Shown: positions 26,664 to 36,521 of the stretch, piece by piece
How the letters are laid out: each line of letters begins with the position of its first letter
How positions within the stretch are numbered: position 1 is the first letter of the stretch
Assembly: GCF_000374185.1 (NCBI RefSeq)
Contig: NZ_KB910518.1
Location: 2,179,687 to 2,243,686 of the forward strand
Source: Paenibacillus sp. HW567
GTDB lineage: Bacteria; Bacillota; Bacilli; Paenibacillales; Paenibacillaceae
Length of the DNA: 64,000 bases
Reading direction: 5' to 3'
Program-made: the position numbers and the translations under genes
Notes under the pieces: model-generated
The model's database searches: none
The model's input: only the letters and a program-made list of their open reading frames with translations
What the model was told of the DNA's origin: nothing

Positions 26664-27389
26664 ATGAAAGCACAAAATGACACGTATTATATCGCTTTAA
26701 GCGTAAAGCTGGACAAGAAAGATGTTCCGATTTTTAAAAAAGAAATCAAACATCAGCTCACCCAAGCCATGAAACCCCTGGTGAATGAAGGGAGGGTTCA
26801 AGCTATTTCGGTATACAGTCACAATAAAACAGCGGAGAAGCACGGCGGCTTTCCCGCATGGGATGCGCTCCTCTTGATTCAGATTAAGGAGGCTAGCTGC
26901 GCCAAGACCATTCTTCCTTACTTGAAGCAAATGAATTTGCCGTTTCTGCCGGAAACGATCCGTATGGAATTGCTGGTAACGACACCGGAGAGCACCTATC
27001 CGATTCCCGGCGAAGGGGCGCTAAGCAGGCGGACAAAGCCTTTTTATGCGGTGGAGTATGTGGATGTTCAAGAGCAGTTCCTGCAGGAATTTCAATCCAT
27101 TATGATCTCGGGCAATGGCCCGGCGATGAAGTACATCATGCAGCATGCAAAATGGTGCCACCACTTTTACGCCCTGGAGACGGTTACGGTATTCTACCAC
27201 AACCCGAACTATCCGGCTTGGAATCAGATTCATGTCATCGGATTATATTTGGAGGCTATTTTCCGTTACAAGAAAGACTTTGCAAAAGGGCTGGAGCTGG
27301 CAAACCACATTTCGTTCGAAGACAATTTTGCCAGGCTCAAGGAAATCAGAACAATGCTCTTCAAAACCATCGGGCGGAAAATAGTGTAA
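26664..27389 (+). CDS. Unrecognised 241-residue cytosolic protein
   Basis: The ATG at 26664 has GGAGG eight bases upstream. The protein is mixed alpha/beta with no signal or membrane segment. The first 100 residues (YYIALSVKLDKKDV, then a helix, then AISVYSHN and DALLLIQIK) resemble a dimeric alpha-beta barrel half, as in stress-response or EthD-type proteins, and the second half (FYAVEYVDVQEQFLQEFQSIM, ALETVTVFYHN, IHVIGLYLEAI) looks like another copy. That is only a fold guess. His and Tyr are frequent near 170-185 (AKWCHHFYALE). The AraC gene directly upstream may regulate it. Confidence 0.7.
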   Translation: MKAQNDTYYIALSVKLDKKDVPIFKKEIKHQLTQAMKPLVNEGRVQAISVYSHNKTAEKHGGFPAWDALLLIQIKEASCAKTILPYLKQMNLPFLPETIRMELLVTTPESTYPIPGEGALSRRTKPFYAVEYVDVQEQFLQEFQSIMISGNGPAMKYIMQHAKWCHHFYALETVTVFYHNPNYPAWNQIHVIGLYLEAIFRYKKDFAKGLELANHISFEDNFARLKEIRTMLFKTIGRKIV

Positions 27390-27553
27390 ATCAAGCGAAG
27401 TGATCGGTTTTGTGTATGAAAAGATCGGTTTTTTGCATGTTCAGTTTAGAGGGCAGATGTTAGTATTGATCCGAAGCTGTATATTTATGGAAAACTATTC
27501 ACAAGGTTACAATCCAGGTATCGGGGGTGAAGGCATATTGCCGATTGATCTTT

Positions 27554-27567
27554 GGTAAGCGGTTACA
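27554..27567 (+). promoter_or_regulatory. Putative cre (CcpA) site before the pectin-degrading gene
   Basis: GGTAAGCGGTTACA agrees with the catabolite-responsive consensus TGWAANCGNTNWCA except at the first base. It lies 50 bases before the 27617 gene, a natural position for glucose repression. Confidence 0.4.
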
Positions 27568-27616
27568 AGAAGCGCGGAAGCTTTTAATAATAAGAAAGCG
27601 GGTGAATCAATAGAAT

Positions 27617-30600
27617 ATGAGAAGGAATAGAGCTGGAAAGCGAATGGCAATGGTTCTGCTGGCGTGGCTGATGATTTGTTCATCCTTGATTCCGGCGGTT
27701 GCGTATGGGGAACAGCGGGCGGAGGGGGATAGTGCCCCGCAAGCTCCTCTTCACTCCGGCACGGTGACAGATGCAGTCTATACGCCGCAAGCCCCTCTGC
27801 CGGATGGGGAGACGATTGCTTTTGATTTTGGACCCGGGGCTGTTGCGGAGGGCTATACAAAGGTCGAGGCTTGGGCAGCATACACTCCCGAGAGCAAGTA
27901 CGGATTCATTGATCCGTCAAAAGTAAGCGGGGAGGACAGAGGCACGGCGGATGCTTTGAGGTCTGATTTTGTAGCCGTTAAGGATGCAGCTTTTGCTATC
28001 GACTTGCCGAATGGGGATTATACGGTATCACTGATTGCCGGTGACAGCAGCGGGGATACGGACATAGCGATCCAAGCCGAATCCATGCAGAAGGTGCAGC
28101 AGACGAGCAAGACGGCAGGACAGTACCTGGAGATGAACTTCGATATTGCGCTGGTGGATGGTCAGATGAATTTCGTATTCAGCGGAACAAGACCTGTCTT
28201 AAATGCGCTTATGATCAAAAAACAGCCGGAACGTACCGCCGGTGAGAAGCCGACCGTCTATCTGGCGGGGGATTCAACGGTGCAGACGTATGACCCGTAT
28301 TGGAAGCCGCAGGCCGGCTGGGGGCAGATGATCGGGAAATTTTTCAGTACGGCGGTAAATTTCAACAATCAGGCGATTGGGGGCCGCAGCTCCAAGTCTT
28401 TCATCGTAGAAGGCAGGCTGGACACTATTCTCCGGGAGATTAGGCCGGGAGATTATTTCCTGGTGCAGTTCGGTCATAACGATGCAACGATCAGTGTGCC
28501 TGAACGCTATGCTTCACCGGCCGATTACAAGAATTATCTGAAGAGCTATGTGGAGGGAGCAAGGCAGCGGGGAGCAACGCCGATTCTGATAACACCGATG
28601 GGACGCAGAGATTTCAATACGGAGAGCGGCAAATTTAATGTCAGCTTCCCTGAGTATGTGCAGGCTATGAAAGAGGTGGCCAGCGAGCTGAAGGTAGAAC
28701 TGGTCGATCTGAGCGCACGGAGTGTGGCTTATTATAATTCCATCGGTTTTGAAGCGACTCGTGCTGTCTTTCTGTACGTTGATCCTGGTGTGTATGCGGC
28801 TTTTCCAAAAGGCTCAAGCGACAATACCCATTTCCAGGAATATGGGGCTATTCAAATGGCCCGTCTGATCGCTGGAGGCATTGCCGGCCTGGACATTCCA
28901 CTTGCCGGCGCAGTGAAGGAAATCGCACCGCCTGATGTGGTTCCGGCGAAGCCGATGGGCCTGCTGGCCGGGAGCATCAGCAATGCAGGGGCAACGCTGA
29001 AATGGAATGAGGTGGCGGAGGCGGATATCTACAGAATCTACCGCAAGCCGGCTGCAGACGCTGAAGCTGCCTACGTCCTGGTTGGCACATCAACAATTCC
29101 AGCTATTACGCTTGGCGGAATGACCGAAGGCCAGAGCTACACGGTGCGGGTGACCGCTGTCAACGGGCGCGGGGAATCAGAGCCGTCTGATCCGGCAACG
29201 ATTGTCACCAAGCTGTCGCAGTACCGCTATGATTTTGGCCCAGCAGGCGCACCGGTTGCCGAGGGCTACACTGAAGTAAACCGGAATGTGATCTATACCC
29301 CTGAGCTGGGATATGGTCTGGTTTCAAGTGCAGGGATGAGCGACCGTGACCGGGGAGCTGTGACGGATGCTCTGCGCAGGGATTTTGTGATTTATTTTGG
29401 CGGCTCCTATGAATTTAAGGTGGATCTGCCAAACGGCTATTATTCCGTTAAGACCTATACCGGTGACTGGACGGGGTCAACCAAAACGAATGTGGCCATT
29501 GAAGGCAAGGATTATGGAACCGTCTCTTCCGGCAAAGGCAGCATAGCAGAGAAGGAACACAGCCAGATTTCCGTGAAGGACGGGCAGATGAATCTGGTAT
29601 TCAGCGGCACTACCGCCCACCTCAACGGGCTGGAGATTACACCGCTGATGCTGGCTCCGGGGGAACTCAAGCTGGATCATCTGGATTTGGAGAGTGACCC
29701 GGTTGCAGTTTCCCTGTCCTGGAGCGGCATTGATGGAGCGGCGAAATACCGGATATACCGGCAGGCGGCTGATGCTCAGAGCTCTGAGCTGCTGGGCGAA
29801 ACCACTGGACTAAGCTATGCCGATATGACAGCAGATATAGGGCTTGAATATCGTTACACGGTCACAGCGGTGGATAACACCGGACTGGAATCAGTCGCAT
29901 CAAATGTGCTGCCGGTATCCACAATTGACCCCTCGGTAGCGAAGGCTGCCGTGCCTGACGGACTGAAGCTGTTATCGGCGGATAAAAATGCTGTCAGCTT
30001 CAGTTGGAACGGAGTCCCTGCGGCAAAAATGTACAATGTGTATCGTTCAAAATCGGCAGCCGGAGAGTACGTTCTGACAGGTAAATCAAAAACTGCCTCC
30101 TATACGGATACAACCATTCTCAGCACTATTCCATATTATTACAAGGTGGCTTCGGTCAATGCGGGCGGGATTTCTGAAATGTCAGCCGTGCTGGAAACTC
30201 CAGTCGTAACGGCACTATACCGCGACATGGAGAAGCTGGACCGTGCGCCAGTGGCGGTTAAGACGGATGCCGGGAACTATATCGGCTGGCGGCTGCTGGG
30301 CCTTGATCCTGACGGGATCGGCTTCAATCTGTATCGGGACGGAAAGAAGCTAAATGCTTCGGTTCTGACAGGCAGCACGAATTATCTGGATGCCGCAGGC
30401 ACGAAGGCTTCGAAATATACACTGAAGACAGTGCTTGGCGGTGTGGAGCAATCCGCATCCGGGGAATTCGGCGTATGGCAGCAGCAATATTTGTCTGTAC
30501 CGCTGCAGAAGCCTGCGGATGATTATACGAAAGACGGGCAGCCCTATACCTACAGTGCCGGAGATGCCAGTGTAGGGGATCTGGACGGCGATGGACAATA

Positions 30601-32593
30601 TGAAATAGTCATGCTGTGGTCTCCTTCGATCAGTAAGGACAACTCGCAAGCAGGCTACACCGGAATCGTCTATATGGATGCTTATAAAATGGACGGAACA
30701 CGCCTGTGGCGGATTAATATGGGCCCTAACATCCGTGCGGGCGCCCATTACTCACCGTTCCTGGTCTATGATCTCGACAGTGACGGACGTGCGGAGGTTG
30801 TGATCAAAACCGCAGACGGCACAGTTGACGGTAAGGGTACGGTGATTGGCGACGCCAAGGCGGATTACCGGAACAGCTCCGGTTATGTGCTGCTGGGCAA
30901 AGAATATTTGACCGTGTTTGACGGCCTGAGCGGCCGCGCTGTGGACACCGTTGATTACGATCCGCCGCGCGGCGATGTAAACGCATGGGGAGACGGCTAC
31001 GGCAACCGCGTGGACCGTTTTCTGGCAGCGGTGGCTTATCTGGACGGCGAGCATCCCAGTGTTATTTTCAGCCGGGGCTATTACACAAGAACTGTACTGG
31101 CGGCATATAACTACCGGGATGGCAAGCTGAGCAAGGTATGGCGGTTTGACTCCAATGACGAAGGATATGGGGAGTATGCCGGACAGGGCAACCATAATCT
31201 GTCGGTAGGCGACGTGGACCGTGACGGCAAGGATGAAATTACCTTCGGGGCGATGGCGATTGATGATGACGGCCTGCCGCTCTACAATACGAAGCTGGGC
31301 CACGGCGATGCGATTCACTTCGGTGATTTGGACCCGGCAAGACCGGGCCTGGAGGTCTTTGATGTGCATGAGCATATAGATTCCAAGTATGGCATTGAAA
31401 TGCGGGATGCGGCGACAGGAGAAGCGCTCTGGGGCGTATTCACGGGCATTGATACCGGCCGGGGCATGTCGGCGGATATTGATCCGAATTACCTGGGCGA
31501 AGAGGTCTGGGCCGCGACAATTACCAATGGACAGCAAATACCGGTTACCGGCATCTACAGCGCGAAGGGGGAACTGATTACCAAGAAGCTTCCAACCTCG
31601 ACGAACTTCGGCGTATGGTGGGACGGCGACCTGCTGCGGGAGCTGATGGATGCGAACCGGGTGGATAAATGGGATTATGTGAACCAGACAACTGTTAATC
31701 TGCTGACGGCGGAAGGAGCGGCTTCGAACAACGGGACAAAAGCCAATCCCAGCCTGCAGGCTGATCTGTTCGGAGACTGGCGCGAGGAAATTATGTGGCG
31801 CTCCACCGACAGCACTGAGCTGCGGATTTACACAACAACGGATCTGACCGATACCCGCATCCGCACGCTGATGCATGATCCGGTCTACCGTCTGGCGGTG
31901 GCCTGGCAGAACGTGGGCTACAATCAGCCGCCGCATCCAAGCTTTTATCTCGGCACGGGTATGGAAGCGCCTCCGGCACCGGCTATTCAGATCGTAGGGA
32001 GCGAGAAGAAGGCAACCGGAGTTCCCGGGAAGCCGGTTCTGTCCAGCAACAACGGCCATGATACCGGACTTCTGGATGGCAGTTACCAGATTACAATGAA
32101 TCTGTGGTGGGGCAATAACGGCACCAGCTACAAGCTGTTCGAGAACGGCAAGCTGATTGACAGCCGCGCACTGAGCGATGAGTCTCCAGCGGCGCAGACA
32201 CTGCTGACCAATCTGTCAGGGAAGGCGAACGGAACGTACACCTATACAGCGGAGCTGAGTAATTCTTATGGAACGGCAATCTCCAGTCCGCTTGTTGTTA
32301 CCGTGGAGAATGCGGCCCCGGCTGTTCCGGTATTATCACATGACAACTGGGATGGCGACGGGACATATAACGTAACCATGAATCTATGGTGGGGAACCAA
32401 TGCCACAACGTACCGGCTCTATGAAAATGGAGTGCTGGTTGATACGCAGACCTTAACGGTCGATACGCCAAAGGCTCAAACTGCCGTTACGTCCATCAGG
32501 AAGCGGAAGGCGGGGGTCTATGAGTACCGTGCAGAGCTGGTGAACAGCGCAGGCACAAGCGAAAGCACAGTGATGAAGGTTACGGTAAAATAG
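27617..32593 (+). CDS. Secreted SGNH esterase / PL11 rhamnogalacturonan lyase fusion
   Basis: A 1658-residue exported pectin-degrading enzyme. The signal peptide is residues 1-31. A DFGPG beta module (about 68-200) precedes an SGNH rhamnogalacturonan acetylesterase-like (CE12) domain (about 212-430) with GDST (serine near 219), FGHND and DNTH motifs. A fibronectin III domain (about 442-530), a second DFGP module (about 538-675) and two more FnIII domains (680-865) follow. Then comes a PL11 YesW-type lyase of about 580 residues (868-1451) with calcium-type DLDGDGQ and DVDRDGKD repeats, and two C-terminal about 90-residue repeats ([11 protein letters not shown] and [11 protein letters not shown]). 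Deacetylation and chain cleavage of rhamnogalacturonan I in one protein is inferred. No strong ribosome site is seen. Confidence 0.9.
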   Translation: MRRNRAGKRMAMVLLAWLMICSSLIPAVAYGEQRAEGDSAPQAPLHSGTVTDAVYTPQAPLPDGETIAFDFGPGAVAEGYTKVEAWAAYTPESKYGFIDPSKVSGEDRGTADALRSDFVAVKDAAFAIDLPNGDYTVSLIAGDSSGDTDIAIQAESMQKVQQTSKTAGQYLEMNFDIALVDGQMNFVFSGTRPVLNALMIKKQPERTAGEKPTVYLAGDSTVQTYDPYWKPQAGWGQMIGKFFSTAVNFNNQAIGGRSSKSFIVEGRLDTILREIRPGDYFLVQFGHNDATISVPERYASPADYKNYLKSYVEGARQRGATPILITPMGRRDFNTESGKFNVSFPEYVQAMKEVASELKVELVDLSARSVAYYNSIGFEATRAVFLYVDPGVYAAFPKGSSDNTHFQEYGAIQMARLIAGGIAGLDIPLAGAVKEIAPPDVVPAKPMGLLAGSISNAGATLKWNEVAEADIYRIYRKPAADAEAAYVLVGTSTIPAITLGGMTEGQSYTVRVTAVNGRGESEPSDPATIVTKLSQYRYDFGPAGAPVAEGYTEVNRNVIYTPELGYGLVSSAGMSDRDRGAVTDALRRDFVIYFGGSYEFKVDLPNGYYSVKTYTGDWTGSTKTNVAIEGKDYGTVSSGKGSIAEKEHSQISVKDGQMNLVFSGTTAHLNGLEITPLMLAPGELKLDHLDLESDPVAVSLSWSGIDGAAKYRIYRQAADAQSSELLGETTGLSYADMTADIGLEYRYTVTAVDNTGLESVASNVLPVSTIDPSVAKAAVPDGLKLLSADKNAVSFSWNGVPAAKMYNVYRSKSAAGEYVLTGKSKTASYTDTTILSTIPYYYKVASVNAGGISEMSAVLETPVVTALYRDMEKLDRAPVAVKTDAGNYIGWRLLGLDPDGIGFNLYRDGKKLNASVLTGSTNYLDAAGTKASKYTLKTVLGGVEQSASGEFGVWQQQYLSVPLQKPADDYTKDGQPYTYSAGDASVGDLDGDGQYEIVMLWSPSISKDNSQAGYTGIVYMDAYKMDGTRLWRINMGPNIRAGAHYSPFLVYDLDSDGRAEVVIKTADGTVDGKGTVIGDAKADYRNSSGYVLLGKEYLTVFDGLSGRAVDTVDYDPPRGDVNAWGDGYGNRVDRFLAAVAYLDGEHPSVIFSRGYYTRTVLAAYNYRDGKLSKVWRFDSNDEGYGEYAGQGNHNLSVGDVDRDGKDEITFGAMAIDDDGLPLYNTKLGHGDAIHFGDLDPARPGLEVFDVHEHIDSKYGIEMRDAATGEALWGVFTGIDTGRGMSADIDPNYLGEEVWAATITNGQQIPVTGIYSAKGELITKKLPTSTNFGVWWDGDLLRELMDANRVDKWDYVNQTTVNLLTAEGAASNNGTKANPSLQADLFGDWREEIMWRSTDSTELRIYTTTDLTDTRIRTLMHDPVYRLAVAWQNVGYNQPPHPSFYLGTGMEAPPAPAIQIVGSEKKATGVPGKPVLSSNNGHDTGLLDGSYQITMNLWWGNNGTSYKLFENGKLIDSRALSDESPAAQTLLTNLSGKANGTYTYTAELSNSYGTAISSPLVVTVENAAPAVPVLSHDNWDGDGTYNVTMNLWWGTNATTYRLYENGVLVDTQTLTVDTPKAQTAVTSIRKRKAGVYEYRAELVNSAGTSESTVMKVTVK

Positions 32594-32609
32594 CCTGTCA
32601 GGCTAATGG

Positions 32610-32627
32610 TTGCAGCATGTGCTGCAA
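32610..32627. repeat. 18-bp perfect palindrome
   Basis: TTGCAGCA (32610-32617), TG, TGCTGCAA (32620-32627). It lies 17 bases after the lyase stop and just before a terminator. It may be part of the 3' end structure. Confidence 0.5.
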
Positions 32628-32636
32628 GTGGGGGAA

Positions 32637-32681
32637 AGAGACCTTCAGCATTCCGAATGGGGGATGCGGGGTCTCTTTTTT
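32637..32681 (+). terminator. Terminator after the pectin enzyme
   Basis: AGAGACC (32637-32643) pairs with GGTCTCT (32670-32676), with an inner GCATTCC/GGGGATGC stem, followed by a T-run. Confidence 0.85.
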
Positions 32682-32755
32682 GTGAGGATAGCAGTAAATA
32701 TCAAGCCTGGAATGTTGCTCCTGGCTATACTTATGAAAAAAAGGAGGACAATCGA

Positions 32756-33871
32756 ATGAAAACAGCCGATGCATTTTATATGAACTTTTCAGGTACAAAT
32801 TATCAAGTAGGTGAGCAGCTTGCAGCATGGGTTTCCACACGGCCGGAGATGATAAAAAAGCTATTGCTCCCACCTGACACATTTCCAAAAGATAAGCTTT
32901 TTGAAATCATGAATTTATTTAATCAATATTGCCCAGGTGTCAATGATGAAATCGAGGGGTTTGCCGACAAACTGGGGATTGCGCCGGGGCAGGTGTTGTT
33001 TTATGCAATGAGCTATCTTGAACGTGGCTGCAGTCTTATGGCTTCATTGCCGGAGAAAAATGAGGATGGTCATACCCTTATGGCTTGTACGTTTGACTTT
33101 AATGATGAAATGGAAGATTTATGTCTTACCTCAACCCGGGTCAATGGCAGGTATGCCCATACAAGTACATTAGGTAATATTTTCGGGCGCACAAATGGTA
33201 TGAATGAGCATGGTTTGGCAGTCTGTCAGTCTTCAAACGGGATGCCTGTAGGAAATTTCGAGGGAGGATTGAAGGCGGCTGTTTCCGGTCTAACCTTCTG
33301 GTCAATTATTCGTAGTCTTTTGGAAAATTGCATTAATATTGAACAGGCCCTTGTAAGCCTTGAAGAGATGCCTATTGGTTATAATCTGAATCTGCTGTTG
33401 GCAGATGCAACCGGAAAGATCGCACTTTTTGAGTGCTTTAATGGAAACAAATCTTCCAAGATAGTAACTGCGGCAGACAAGGATGCTTACATATGCGCTA
33501 CAAACCACACTGTGTTGCCGGAATTGACATCACAAGAGCAAGTCCGTCTTGAAAATTCGATACACCGGTACAGCCTCATTCAGAGTGCTTTTTCGTGTAA
33601 TGAAAAAATGACAAAAGAAAAGATTAGAACGCTGCTTACAAAAAGCTATCCGGATGGTTTATGCTGTCATTACTATCAAGGTTTTTTCGGTCTGCTTCAT
33701 GCTGTTATTTTTGATGTTGAGGACAGAACGGCAGAAATAGTGTTTGGCTCTCCGCAAAATAACCCTTGGAGGAAATTCAAAATAAATCAGTTTTGTGAGA
33801 ACCGTGTTTTCCATGCTGTTTTGCCTTATGAAGAAGTGCCGGAAGGCTTCTATACTATGATTAACCTGTAA
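32756..33871 (+). CDS. C45-type autoproteolytic acyltransferase/hydrolase
   Basis: A 372-residue Ntn-hydrolase of the penicillin acyltransferase (C45)/choloylglycine hydrolase type. Such enzymes self-cleave before a catalytic cysteine; here C92 in LERGCSLMAS is the likely nucleophile, followed by the NEDGHTLMACTFDFND segment. GRTNGMNEHGLAVCQS and LADATGKIALFEC are other family segments. The substrate is unknown; family members act on amide bonds of penicillins, bile acids or acyl-homoserine lactones. The ATG at 32756 has AAGGAGG eight bases upstream. It lies 21 bases before an AraC/GyrI-type regulator, so the pair probably forms an operon. The region is AT-richer than its neighbours. Confidence 0.85.
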   Translation: MKTADAFYMNFSGTNYQVGEQLAAWVSTRPEMIKKLLLPPDTFPKDKLFEIMNLFNQYCPGVNDEIEGFADKLGIAPGQVLFYAMSYLERGCSLMASLPEKNEDGHTLMACTFDFNDEMEDLCLTSTRVNGRYAHTSTLGNIFGRTNGMNEHGLAVCQSSNGMPVGNFEGGLKAAVSGLTFWSIIRSLLENCINIEQALVSLEEMPIGYNLNLLLADATGKIALFECFNGNKSSKIVTAADKDAYICATNHTVLPELTSQEQVRLENSIHRYSLIQSAFSCNEKMTKEKIRTLLTKSYPDGLCCHYYQGFFGLLHAVIFDVEDRTAEIVFGSPQNNPWRKFKINQFCENRVFHAVLPYEEVPEGFYTMINL

Positions 33872-33892
33872 CGTTGGAGAGGAGGTGCCGTC

Positions 33893-34765
33893 GTGGAGTA
33901 TTTTGAGCAAATAGAGCATGCTCTGGAATTTATTGAGCAGAATCTCAAAAATGAGATTACGGCTCCTGACGTTGCTGGTGCGGCGGCTTATTCCTATTCC
34001 CACTTTCATCGGGTGTTTGAAACGGCAGTGGGTGAAACGGTAGGCGGGTATATCCGCTCCCGCCGCTTATCCAAAGCCGCAGAGGAGCTATTGTATACTG
34101 ACAAACGCATAATAGATATTGCGCTCTCATTTAGATTTGAGTCTCACGAAGCATTTGGCCGTGCTTTTAAAAAGCTCTACAGGGTAACACCTATGCAGTA
34201 TCGCATAAACAGAACAGACACCATTATAGGACGAAAATCCGCATTGAGCTATGACGCTCTTTTACACCGCCAGAGAGTTTCATTGCAATCCGAAATTGTA
34301 ATGGTTCCTGATATGCACCTTGTAGGCACACGTTTTCCAGTGAGTATTGAAGAGAATAGCAGTATAGAAATGTGGCCTCTTTTCAATAACAGGATACATG
34401 AAATTAGAAATCGGGTTCTTAACTCGGCGCGGTATTGCATTTATGAAGCGCATGGAAAATGTGATTATGATTCTTTGGATGCCCAAGCTGCAACTACCGC
34501 CTTTATTGGTGTAGCGGTAACACTACATGATTCTATACCAGATGGCATGGTGTTGAAAAAATTTCGAGGCGGCAAGTATGCACATTTTATCCATACCGGC
34601 ACAACCGCTTCGCTTCTGTACACTTACCAATATATATGGGGTTCCTGGATACCGTATAATAAAATTGAACTCGCGGAGAGAGATGATATAGAATGCTTCA
34701 CTGAAAGATTTAAAGGTGCTGTGGATGAAACTTCTGAAACAGATATATATATTCCAATTGAATAA
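33893..34765 (+). CDS. AraC family regulator with GyrI-like effector domain
   Basis: A 290-residue regulator with the reversed layout of Rob/SoxS-fused proteins: the two helix-turn-helix units are N-terminal (residues 1-105, EIEQNLKNEITAPDVAGAAAYSYSHFHRVFE and RIIDIALSFRFESHEAFGRAFKKLY), and a GyrI/BmrR-type ligand domain follows (about 130-290). Such domains bind lipophilic or cationic small molecules. The start is GTG with GAGGAGGTG upstream. It follows the C45 gene by 21 bases; a toxic amide or drug as inducer is inferred. Confidence 0.88.
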   Translation: MEYFEQIEHALEFIEQNLKNEITAPDVAGAAAYSYSHFHRVFETAVGETVGGYIRSRRLSKAAEELLYTDKRIIDIALSFRFESHEAFGRAFKKLYRVTPMQYRINRTDTIIGRKSALSYDALLHRQRVSLQSEIVMVPDMHLVGTRFPVSIEENSSIEMWPLFNNRIHEIRNRVLNSARYCIYEAHGKCDYDSLDAQAATTAFIGVAVTLHDSIPDGMVLKKFRGGKYAHFIHTGTTASLLYTYQYIWGSWIPYNKIELAERDDIECFTERFKGAVDETSETDIYIPIE

Positions 34766-34886
34766 ACAGCGGTGAAGTTGTTTCCACATATATGCGAATC
34801 TGTGGTATCATTATGCGTTATGACTTTTCATAGCTATAATCGCCACATGAGATCAAAATATATGTATCGTAGATGAAGGAGACCAC

Positions 34887-36467
34887 ATGACTTTTAATGA
34901 TTTGAAGCTAAACCCAGCGATCCTCAAGGCGCTCAGCCAGGAAAATTATACATCACCGACCCCGATCCAGGAGGAAGCTATACCCGCAGCTCTGTCCGGC
35001 AGGGACGTGCTTGGCTGTGCGCAGACCGGAACCGGTAAAACGGCTGCTTTTTCGCTGCCCATTATTCAGCTCCTGAGCCAGCAGCCTTCCGTTACCGGAG
35101 GGAAACGACGCATCCGTTCGCTGATTCTCACGCCGACAAGAGAGCTGGCTCTGCAAATTCTGGAAAATATCCAGGCTTACACCAAATTCACTAACATCCG
35201 TTCGGCGGCTATTGTCGGCGGCGTATCGCAAAAACCGCAAGAGCGGGCTTTAGCCCAGGGTGTGGATATTCTGATTGCGACTCCCGGCCGCCTGATCGAC
35301 CTGATCAGCCAGAAGTTTGCCGATCTGCAGTATGTGCAGTTCCTTGTGCTGGATGAGGCGGACCGCATGCTGGACATGGGTTTCATTCATGATGTGAAGC
35401 GGATCATCGCCAAGATGCCAAGCAAAAAACAAACGTTATTCTTCTCGGCTACGATGCCGGCAGAGATATCAAATCTGGTCAAAACTCTGCTGGTCAATCC
35501 GGTGAAAATCGAGATTACCCCTGTCTCCTCCACCGTGGACAGAATTGAGCAATCCATCTATTTGCTGGAGAACGGCAACAAGCAGAAGCAGTTGAACCGT
35601 CTGCTGCAGGACAAATCCATTGCCTCCGCGCTGGTCTTCACCCGCACCAAACGCGGCGCAGACCGGGTCGCCCGCGACCTGGGCAAAATCAATATTACCG
35701 CTCAGGCGATTCACGGCAACAAATCACAGAATGAGCGGCAAAATGCGCTGCGCAACTTCAAAAGCGGAGCTACCCGCGTGCTCGTTGCTACGGATATCGC
35801 CGCCAGAGGGATTGATATTGACGAGCTGTCGCATGTCATCAATTTCAACCTGCCGAACATTCCCGAAACCTATGTTCACCGTATCGGCCGTACCGGCCGT
35901 GCCGGAATGAGCGGAATCGCCATCTCCCTATGCGAAGCGGACGAGCTTCCGTTCCTCAAGGATATCCAGAAGCTGATTGGCAAGACGATCCCGGAGGTCA
36001 AGGACCATCCGTACCCGATGGCGCAGAGCGCTCTGGCGCTGCTGAATGAACGCCCGGCAAAGGCGCCGGCGAAGCCGGCCAAAGCGAAGGCCAACCCGGC
36101 ACGCAAGCCGAAGCAGGAGTGGTTCACACAGGGCAACCGTCCGGGCAGCGGCTCCGGCGGAAGCAAGAGCGGCAGCGCGGGCAGCAGAGGTGGCGGTGAA
36201 TCAGCCCGCAAGGCAGGAGCAGGCGCAAGACCCGGAGGTGCCGCCGTCAGCGGAGGTACTGGAGCCAGCGGTACCGCTGCTGGCGGTAGAGCAAGCGGAG
36301 GGAACGGCGCCGGAGCAACTGCAAGCAGCCGCTCCGGCGGCAATGGCGGCAGACTTGGCGAGAGAGCGGCCAGCCGTACCGGCGGCCATCCGGGCAAAGG
36401 ACAAGGCAGCAATACAAGCGGCCGTCCGGTCAACCGTCCTGCCGCTAAGGCTGGCAGATCGCAATAA
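34887..36467 (+). CDS. DEAD-box RNA helicase with Gly/Ser/Ala-rich tail
   Basis: An ATP-dependent RNA helicase of the RhlE/CshA group, for ribosome assembly or cold adaptation. Motifs: Q motif (TSPTPIQEEAIP), Walker A AQTGTGKT (near 48), DEAD (VLDEADRMLDMGF near 152), SAT, ARGIDIDE and HRIGRTGR. The core ends near residue 375. The remaining 150 residues are a low-complexity Lys/Pro then Gly/Ser/Ala/Arg-rich tail (GGSKSGSAGSRGGGES), probably unstructured and RNA-binding. It is followed by a terminator shared with the convergent dapA paralogue. Confidence 0.93.
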   Translation: MTFNDLKLNPAILKALSQENYTSPTPIQEEAIPAALSGRDVLGCAQTGTGKTAAFSLPIIQLLSQQPSVTGGKRRIRSLILTPTRELALQILENIQAYTKFTNIRSAAIVGGVSQKPQERALAQGVDILIATPGRLIDLISQKFADLQYVQFLVLDEADRMLDMGFIHDVKRIIAKMPSKKQTLFFSATMPAEISNLVKTLLVNPVKIEITPVSSTVDRIEQSIYLLENGNKQKQLNRLLQDKSIASALVFTRTKRGADRVARDLGKINITAQAIHGNKSQNERQNALRNFKSGATRVLVATDIAARGIDIDELSHVINFNLPNIPETYVHRIGRTGRAGMSGIAISLCEADELPFLKDIQKLIGKTIPEVKDHPYPMAQSALALLNERPAKAPAKPAKAKANPARKPKQEWFTQGNRPGSGSGGSKSGSAGSRGGGESARKAGAGARPGGAAVSGGTGASGTAAGGRASGGNGAGATASSRSGGNGGRLGERAASRTGGHPGKGQGSNTSGRPVNRPAAKAGRSQ

Positions 36468-36499
36468 AAAGAAGCCTCCCGGTCATGGGAGGCTTCTTT
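36466..36499. terminator. Bidirectional terminator between helicase and dapA paralogue
   Basis: GAAGCCTCCC (36471-36480) pairs perfectly with GGGAGGCTTC (36487-36496). A-rich sequence before and T-rich after serve both strands. Confidence 0.9.
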
Positions 36500-36521
36500 C
36501 AAATAAATAGGGCATTAAGAT

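Noticed and set aside
27403-27433. Two GATCGGTTTT copies after the 26664 gene as a terminator
   Set aside because: They are direct repeats, not inverted, so no stem can form.
30752-32059. 435-codon open frame on the minus strand
   Set aside because: It lies wholly inside the PL11 lyase, has no ribosome site, and its product is Arg/Gln/His-rich in the way expected of an antisense shadow.
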